Assembly: GCA_036500065.1 (NCBI GenBank)
Contig: DASYCT010000331.1
Coordinates: 1 to 10,051 of the forward strand
Source: JACMLD01 sp036500065
GTDB taxonomy: Bacteria; Bacteroidota; Bacteroidia; Chitinophagales; Chitinophagaceae
Reading direction: 5' to 3'
DNA: 10,051 nt
Part shown: one piece after another, positions 6,057-10,051 of the stretch
How positions within the stretch are numbered: position 1 is the first letter of the stretch
How the letters are laid out: each line of letters begins with the position of its first letter
Made by a program: the position numbers and the translations under genes
The notes under the pieces: model-generated
Told to the model about the DNA's origin: nothing
What the model saw: the letters and a program-made list of their open reading frames with translations, nothing else
Database searches by the model: none

Positions 6057-8018
6057 ATGGTGGCATATCTCCGCTTTTTACTGGTTGGTTTACTGCTCTT
6101 TGCAGGTAAACTAAGTTTTGCACAAGGGGTCTCTAATTATGATCAGCACGAGGCTTTCGCCCCATTCTTTTATCCTATGTTCGGCGATGTGGTGCGGGCA
6201 GCCGATGGCAGTCCCGGTCCCGGCTACTGGCAGAACAGGGCGGATTATAAAATCGAGGTTTCCCTGGACACCACGCTGAAAAAGATAAGCGGCACGGTGA
6301 CAATCACGTACACCAATAACAGCCCACAGGCCCTTTCGTTTATATGGATGCAACTGGACCAGAATATCTATAGCCCTACTTCCCGGGGCGTGGCGACGAC
6401 AGCTTTGGAAGGCGGCCGTTGGGGCAACCGGGACGCTTTTGTCGGTGGGTATAACCTGGAGTCGGTGCATGTGCTGGAAGATGCAAAGGAACTGCCGGTA
6501 AAATACGAGGTGTCCGATACCCGCATGCAGGTACGGCCCGCCAAAGCCATTCGCGCAAAAGGCGGTGTGCTGCGTTTAAAAATAGCCTATTCATTCCTGG
6601 TGCCGGAATACGGTACGGACCGCATGGGCCGGATAAACACAAAAAATGGCTGGATATACACCATTGGCCAATGGTTCCCCCGTCTTTGCGTGTACGACAA
6701 TGTGCAGGGATGGAACACGCTTCCTTACCTGGGACAGGGAGAGTTTTACCTTGAATATGGTGACATCAGTTATGAAATCAATGTGCCGGCCAGCCAGATC
6801 GTAGTAGGTTCCGGCGAATTGCTGAACCCGCAGGAAGTGCTGACGCCCGAAGAGATCAAACGCTGGAATGCCGCTAAGACAAGCGATAAGACCGTAATGC
6901 TCCGTACCGAAGCAGAAGTAACAAATCCGGCCAGCCGTCCCGCCGGTAAAAAGCGGCTTACCTGGAAGTATAAATGCACCAACACACGCGATGTGGCCTG
7001 GGCTGCCTCGGATGCTTTTGTATGGGATGCGGCGCGCATGAACCTGCCGGGTGGTAAAAAAGCGCTGGCCATGTCGGCCTATCCTGTAGAGTCTGCCAAT
7101 GACAGCGCCTGGAACCGTTCTACCGAATACGTCAAAGGAGCCATCGAATTCTATTCTTCCTATCTCTACCCGTTCACGTACCCTACGGCAACGAATGTGG
7201 CCGGCAGGGTAGCGGGCATGGAATATCCCGGTATTGTGTTTTGTTCGATGCGTTCCCGCAAAGGTGGTTTGTTTGGCGTGGCCTCGCATGAATTTGGTCA
7301 TAACTGGTTCCCGATGATCGTGGGTTCCAATGAGCGCAAATATCCCTGGATGGACGAGGGTTTTAATACGTTTATCAATACGCTGGCAGCAGCGAACTTT
7401 AATAACGGTGAGTACAAGAACCGTGTCATAAGGGCGTCGGTGCTGGGCGGAGCATTTTTCGGACCGACTTCAGAACCTATACTTACCATACCCGATGTTT
7501 TGCAGGGCGCGGCCCTGGGCAATTCCGCCTATCGCAAACCGGGGTATGGTCTCACGTTGTTGCGGGAGAATATACTGGGTCCGGAAAGGTTTGACAGCGC
7601 TTTTCGCTATTATGTACACCGCTGGGCATTCAAGCACCCCACCCCCTGGGATTTCTTCCGTTGCATAGAAAACTCCTCGGGCGAAACGCTGGATTGGTTC
7701 TGGCGCGGCTGGTTTATGAACAACTGGAAAATAGACATTGCCGTAACGGATGTGGCGTATATCCAGAATGACTCTACCAAAGGAAGTCTTATCACCATCG
7801 CCAACCTGGAAAAACTCCCGATGCCGGTGACAATAGAAATAAAAGAAGTGAACGGCAAGACTGGCAGGGTAACATTGCCGGTTGAAGTATGGCAGCATGG
7901 CAACACCTGGAAGTTTGCATATAATTCTACGGATAAGATCGAACAGGTGACGGTGGACCCGGATAATACCCTGCCGGATGTCAATGTGAAGAATAATGTG
8001 TGGCCGGCGAAACAGTGA
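6057..8018 (+). CDS. Secreted M1-family zinc metallopeptidase
   Basis: 653 residues. A signal peptide (hydrophobic 7-16, cleavage predicted after SFA at 20-22, leaving Gln23) sends it to the periplasm; no C-terminal secretion-sorting domain is seen. Residues about 60-260 fit the N-terminal beta domain of gluzincin aminopeptidases. The catalytic domain holds HEFGH at 411-415 and Glu434 exactly 18 residues after His415, the HExxH-x18-E zinc site. GMEYP at 387-391 occupies the place of the GAMEN exopeptidase motif, with Glu389 equivalent to its glutamate. Tyr492 in AYRKP is the likely transition-state tyrosine (compare YEKG in other M1 enzymes). The role is probably N-terminal trimming of peptides for nutrition or turnover. 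The leader is A-rich without a Shine-Dalgarno. It stands alone, divergent from the HD-PycTM operon, with no terminator seen in the 20 bases before the convergent methyltransferase. Confidence 0.94.
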   Translation: MVAYLRFLLVGLLLFAGKLSFAQGVSNYDQHEAFAPFFYPMFGDVVRAADGSPGPGYWQNRADYKIEVSLDTTLKKISGTVTITYTNNSPQALSFIWMQLDQNIYSPTSRGVATTALEGGRWGNRDAFVGGYNLESVHVLEDAKELPVKYEVSDTRMQVRPAKAIRAKGGVLRLKIAYSFLVPEYGTDRMGRINTKNGWIYTIGQWFPRLCVYDNVQGWNTLPYLGQGEFYLEYGDISYEINVPASQIVVGSGELLNPQEVLTPEEIKRWNAAKTSDKTVMLRTEAEVTNPASRPAGKKRLTWKYKCTNTRDVAWAASDAFVWDAARMNLPGGKKALAMSAYPVESANDSAWNRSTEYVKGAIEFYSSYLYPFTYPTATNVAGRVAGMEYPGIVFCSMRSRKGGLFGVASHEFGHNWFPMIVGSNERKYPWMDEGFNTFINTLAAANFNNGEYKNRVIRASVLGGAFFGPTSEPILTIPDVLQGAALGNSAYRKPGYGLTLLRENILGPERFDSAFRYYVHRWAFKHPTPWDFFRCIENSSGETLDWFWRGWFMNNWKIDIAVTDVAYIQNDSTKGSLITIANLEKLPMPVTIEIKEVNGKTGRVTLPVEVWQHGNTWKFAYNSTDKIEQVTVDPDNTLPDVNVKNNVWPAKQ

Positions 8019-8038
8019 TGACCCGGCCAGCCCTGGAA

Positions 8039-8755
8039 TTATTGCACCTTGAAGGCAGCGAAGTAATAGTTGTTGGTAGCGGCAATTAATTGCAGGTCGG
8101 TATAAAATGAATGGGTGAAATCGGTGAATGCCCTGAACTCATGTGTGGGAACGGAAAATTCGTCGAAGAAAATAATATCCCCTTTTTTCAGAAAGGGGAC
8201 AAGGCTGGCTAATGTGTACAGGGTAGCAGAATAAATGTCCGCATCCATCATGATGACATTTCTTCTGCCGGTATTTAATTCTTGCAGGAAAGACGGGACC
8301 GTTTGCTGAAACAATCCCTGGTAAAATTTGCCTCTTGAATCATCTATGTCCGGTACTTTATTGTCGCTGTTGAATTGTCCTTTTTTATAAACGCCAAAAT
8401 CCTCGGGCAGCCCGGTAAATGTATCAAAGCCGTAAAAGGCGCTTCCGGGATTTGAATTCTGCTTCATAAACCAGCGGAAGGAATGGCCGGCGGCTACGCC
8501 AAATTCCATATAGTTGATAGGTATGGAGGCAAGGCCTTCATTTTCAATAACCCATTTATACAGGTCATACCTTTTTTTATAATCCCATTTGGAAGGAAAA
8601 TCGTTGAAGCTTATTTTCCTGTTCTTGCTGACCCATATTGAGAATTTGCTGAGGTAATAAAGATTCAGGAATAAAGAAGAAAAAAGGTTAAAAATCACAT
8701 GTAAGCGAAGGCGGATAAACCAAATCTTTGTATACCGTATAAAGAAAAGCTTCAT
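8039..8755 (-). CDS. TylF/MycF-type class I SAM-dependent methyltransferase
   Basis: 238 residues. The SAM-binding motif I is MEFGVAAGHSFRWF (83-96), followed by YGFDTFTGLPEDF (108-120), whose Asp111 should bind the SAM ribose. The metal and catalytic region is MMDADIYSATL (169-179) and IIFFDEF (194-200). This arrangement is that of TylF/MycF/NovP sugar O-methyltransferases, which use Mg2+; the acceptor here is unknown. Residues about 8-38 are hydrophobic with scattered arginine and lysine, suggesting membrane association or an extra helical arm. The gene is more AT-rich than its neighbours, especially at the 5' end: 16 G/C in 60 bases at 8641-8700, against 34 in 60 at 7201-7260 in the peptidase. 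There are no glycosyltransferase or polyketide genes in view. It lies 135 bases after the AraC gene on the same strand, so it may be a separate unit. Confidence 0.87.
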   Translation of the reverse strand: MKLFFIRYTKIWFIRLRLHVIFNLFSSLFLNLYYLSKFSIWVSKNRKISFNDFPSKWDYKKRYDLYKWVIENEGLASIPINYMEFGVAAGHSFRWFMKQNSNPGSAFYGFDTFTGLPEDFGVYKKGQFNSDNKVPDIDDSRGKFYQGLFQQTVPSFLQELNTGRRNVIMMDADIYSATLYTLASLVPFLKKGDIIFFDEFSVPTHEFRAFTDFTHSFYTDLQLIAATNNYYFAAFKVQ

Positions 8756-8890
8756 TTAATGGAAAATTTTTAAGAAAGAGCCCCCATTTTTTAAAATATA
8801 TGCGGCCTTAAAAAAGCGCGTAAAAGTAAGTATTACCCCAGTATTTCCTCTAAAAATTTTAGTGTGCCGGGTTATTGTCTACTATTGGCA
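8756..8890. other. AT-rich intergenic region between AraC regulator and methyltransferase
   Basis: 135 bases rich in A/T runs. Besides the promoter candidate it holds a 13-base palindrome (ctaaaa-a-ttttag, 8850-8862). Another palindrome, gcattaatgc (8888-8897), spans the AraC stop codon. No hairpin with a U tract is present after the AraC gene, so no terminator can be named. Confidence 0.4.
8793..8825 (-). promoter_or_regulatory. Weak Bacteroidota-type promoter candidate for the methyltransferase
   Basis: Reading leftward, TATATTTT (8800-8793) matches seven of eight positions of TAnnTTTG. A TTTT at 8825-8822 lies 21 bases upstream, in place of the -33 TTTG. The resulting leader would be about 30-40 bases. 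Both boxes deviate in a long AT-rich stretch, so chance is quite possible. Confidence 0.22.
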
Positions 8891-9787
8891 TTAATGCGTT
8901 TTCCTTTCCCGGTATTTATTCGGCGAGGCGCCCATTACCTTGCTAAACATCCGGGAGAAATAATAAGGGTCTTCTATGCCCAGCTCGCAGGCGATTTCCT
9001 TGACGCGCAGGTTAGTGAATTGCAGGTACTGGCAGGCTTTCTGGATCTTAAGGTGGTTGAAATATTCAATCGGGGAATAGCCGGTCTTTTCGTGGAAGAT
9101 AGCGGAGAAATGGGATACCGACATATTGGCGAAGCGTGCAAACTCTTTTAAACTCACTACCGTATGCAGCTTTTTTTGCATCAGCTCAATCGTGCCGCTG
9201 ATGGTATCGTTCTTCTTCCTGCTTTCGACATAATTGAATTTGTCTTCATACAATAAAGACGAGAGGAAATGCGAAAAGGTCATATTCACATAACGCAGGT
9301 TGTCGCCGCTATATCCTCTTTCAAGGTTGGAGCATATTTCTTCAAACAGGCGTATCCGGTTTTCGTTGTAACTGAGATGTGGTTTGTAATCTTTGGACGA
9401 TTGTAATATAAGATCAATGATATAGGCGGCAATTTCTCCTTTGAAGTGGATCCAGTAGATAGTCCATGGGTCATCTTCATTGGCCGCGTATTTATGAGGC
9501 GTGTTGGCGGGGATGGCGATAAATTGCGAGGGAGACAACTCCATTCTTTTTTTATTGATCTCCACCCATCCCGAACCTTCGATACAATAAATAATAATAT
9601 GCTGGCCGATGCCGGCAGGCCGTTCGGCATAATGAAACCGGGCCTTGGGATAATAGCCGATGTCCGTAATATATACTTGTCTTGTGACCGGGTCTTTGGT
9701 GAGAAAATCGGAGGCGATCTTTTTGGGAAGCACGATGAGGCGTTGCCCTTCAAAACCATCCCGCTTTCTCAACGTTTTACTTTTCAT
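8891..9787 (-). CDS. AraC-family transcriptional regulator with N-terminal cupin
   Basis: 298 residues from the ATG at 9787. The N-terminal half is an AraC-type cupin ligand pocket (about 50-110), with HIIIYCIEGSGWVEI (63-77) and the IPANTPHKY strand (92-100). The C-terminus has two helix-turn-helix motifs: SLKEFARFANMSVSHFSAIF at 212-231, and a second at about 260-283 with VKEIACELGIEDPYYFSRMF, ending in the usual ASPNKYR. Proteins of this layout usually activate sugar-use genes after binding a carbohydrate. The frame extends to 9817 and 9802, but MKSKTLRKRDGFEGQRLIVL is the natural start by comparison with Bacteroidota members, which typically begin with a short K-rich stretch before GFxGQ. 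No clear Shine-Dalgarno is seen. Its target genes are not evident here; a gene beyond the right edge is one possibility. Confidence 0.92.
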   Translation of the reverse strand: MKSKTLRKRDGFEGQRLIVLPKKIASDFLTKDPVTRQVYITDIGYYPKARFHYAERPAGIGQHIIIYCIEGSGWVEINKKRMELSPSQFIAIPANTPHKYAANEDDPWTIYWIHFKGEIAAYIIDLILQSSKDYKPHLSYNENRIRLFEEICSNLERGYSGDNLRYVNMTFSHFLSSLLYEDKFNYVESRKKNDTISGTIELMQKKLHTVVSLKEFARFANMSVSHFSAIFHEKTGYSPIEYFNHLKIQKACQYLQFTNLRVKEIACELGIEDPYYFSRMFSKVMGASPNKYRERKTH

Positions 9788-10051
9788 TATTTCAAATATC
9801 ATAAAAAAATCCATCATTTTCGTAAGAATCGCTATTCTTATTGCTATCCTTATACGGGAGATTTGTACCGCGGGCCCTTGCTGCTGTTTGCCCGTTCAAC
9901 TTCTGTAAAACGATTGCCATGCTTATATTACTGCTTTATCTGCCGGAAGGATTACCGGGATTTTATCCAGCTTTCTTCTTTACCCAACCGGCTCCATCAT
10001 CATTAATAACGAGGAACGATTGCTAAAACCAAAATCAAGACTACTATGAGA
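9788..10051. promoter_or_regulatory. Non-coding region upstream of the AraC gene, to the window edge
   Basis: 264 bases with no supported gene. The short frames on the plus strand here lack a family match and a ribosome-binding site. The region should contain the AraC promoter. On the minus strand GATATTTG, just before the 9787 start, resembles a -7 element, but is one base off and too close to the start to be convincing. An ATG at 10046-10048 could begin a rightward gene, with only six bases visible, so this cannot be judged. Confidence 0.4.
9831..9853. repeat. Tandem near-identical 11-bp repeats upstream of AraC gene
   Basis: gctattcttat (9831-9841) and gctatccttat (9843-9853) differ at one base and are offset by 12 bases, about one helical turn. 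The spacing is what a protein binding the same DNA face twice would need. They lie 44 bases before the preferred AraC start and could be an operator, or chance. Confidence 0.3.

Noticed and set aside
6591..7301. A 236-codon open frame on the minus strand inside the M1 peptidase gene.
   Set aside because: It lies wholly antisense to a well-supported enzyme gene, its translation resembles no family, and long antisense frames are expected in coding DNA of this composition.
8850..8862. The palindrome ctaaaaattttag as a terminator or operator.
   Set aside because: It is made only of A/T apart from the end bases, in a very AT-rich region, so it is weak as a stem and easily arises by chance.
9446..10006. 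A 186-codon plus-strand open frame opposite the AraC gene and running into the upstream region.
   Set aside because: Most of it is antisense to the cupin domain of the regulator, there is no family signature, and the end is low-complexity.
9909..10023. aacgattgc occurs near 9909-9917 and at 10015-10023, a possible paired regulator site.
   Set aside because: Nine bases matching at about 106 bases apart is not enough, and no further symmetry supports it.
9919..10026. A 35-codon plus-strand frame starting with a hydrophobic stretch (MLILLLYLPEGL).
   Set aside because: No Shine-Dalgarno, no promoter, no match to known small membrane proteins, and the remainder does not look like a protein.

Overview
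The window looks like chromosome of a Bacteroidota bacterium, most likely Chitinophagaceae-like. This is inferred from the gene set: an HD-PycTM fusion, a secreted M1 peptidase, a cupin-type AraC regulator and a family GAF protein. Most starts have A-rich leaders with little Shine-Dalgarno sequence, and GC is moderate. No rRNA, tRNA, insertion sequence, phage gene or CRISPR array was seen.

Layout, left to right. The window opens inside a plus-strand cytochrome P450 gene (to 914) whose N-terminus lies outside. Its stop overlaps the stop of a convergent minus-strand cluster running from about 5960 down to 911. In transcription order this cluster holds a possible 23-codon leader ORF, an HD phosphohydrolase fused to a PycTM membrane effector domain, a SdiA-regulated-type lipoprotein, a large GAF-domain protein and a CxxC carboxymuconolactone decarboxylase-family protein. 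Gaps of about 10 to 55 bases suggest one operon. A 178-base divergent region separates it from a plus-strand secreted M1 zinc metallopeptidase (6057-8018). A TylF-type methyltransferase (8039-8755) converges on that peptidase. An AraC-family regulator (8891-9787) is also on the minus strand. The last 260 bases are a non-coding region upstream of the regulator and may also serve a gene beyond the right edge.

The most interesting locus is the minus-strand operon. Its first product joins an intact HD active site to the membrane domain used as an effector in Pycsar cyclic-pyrimidine defence, yet no Pycsar cyclase is visible. A GAF protein, from a fold that often binds cyclic nucleotides, is encoded two genes downstream. 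A nucleotide-controlled membrane signalling or stress module is a reasonable hypothesis but is not shown by sequence alone. HD-PycTM fusions are, to my knowledge, common in Bacteroidota, so a conserved non-defence role is equally possible. The P450 is also notable: alanine occupies the usual I-helix threonine position.
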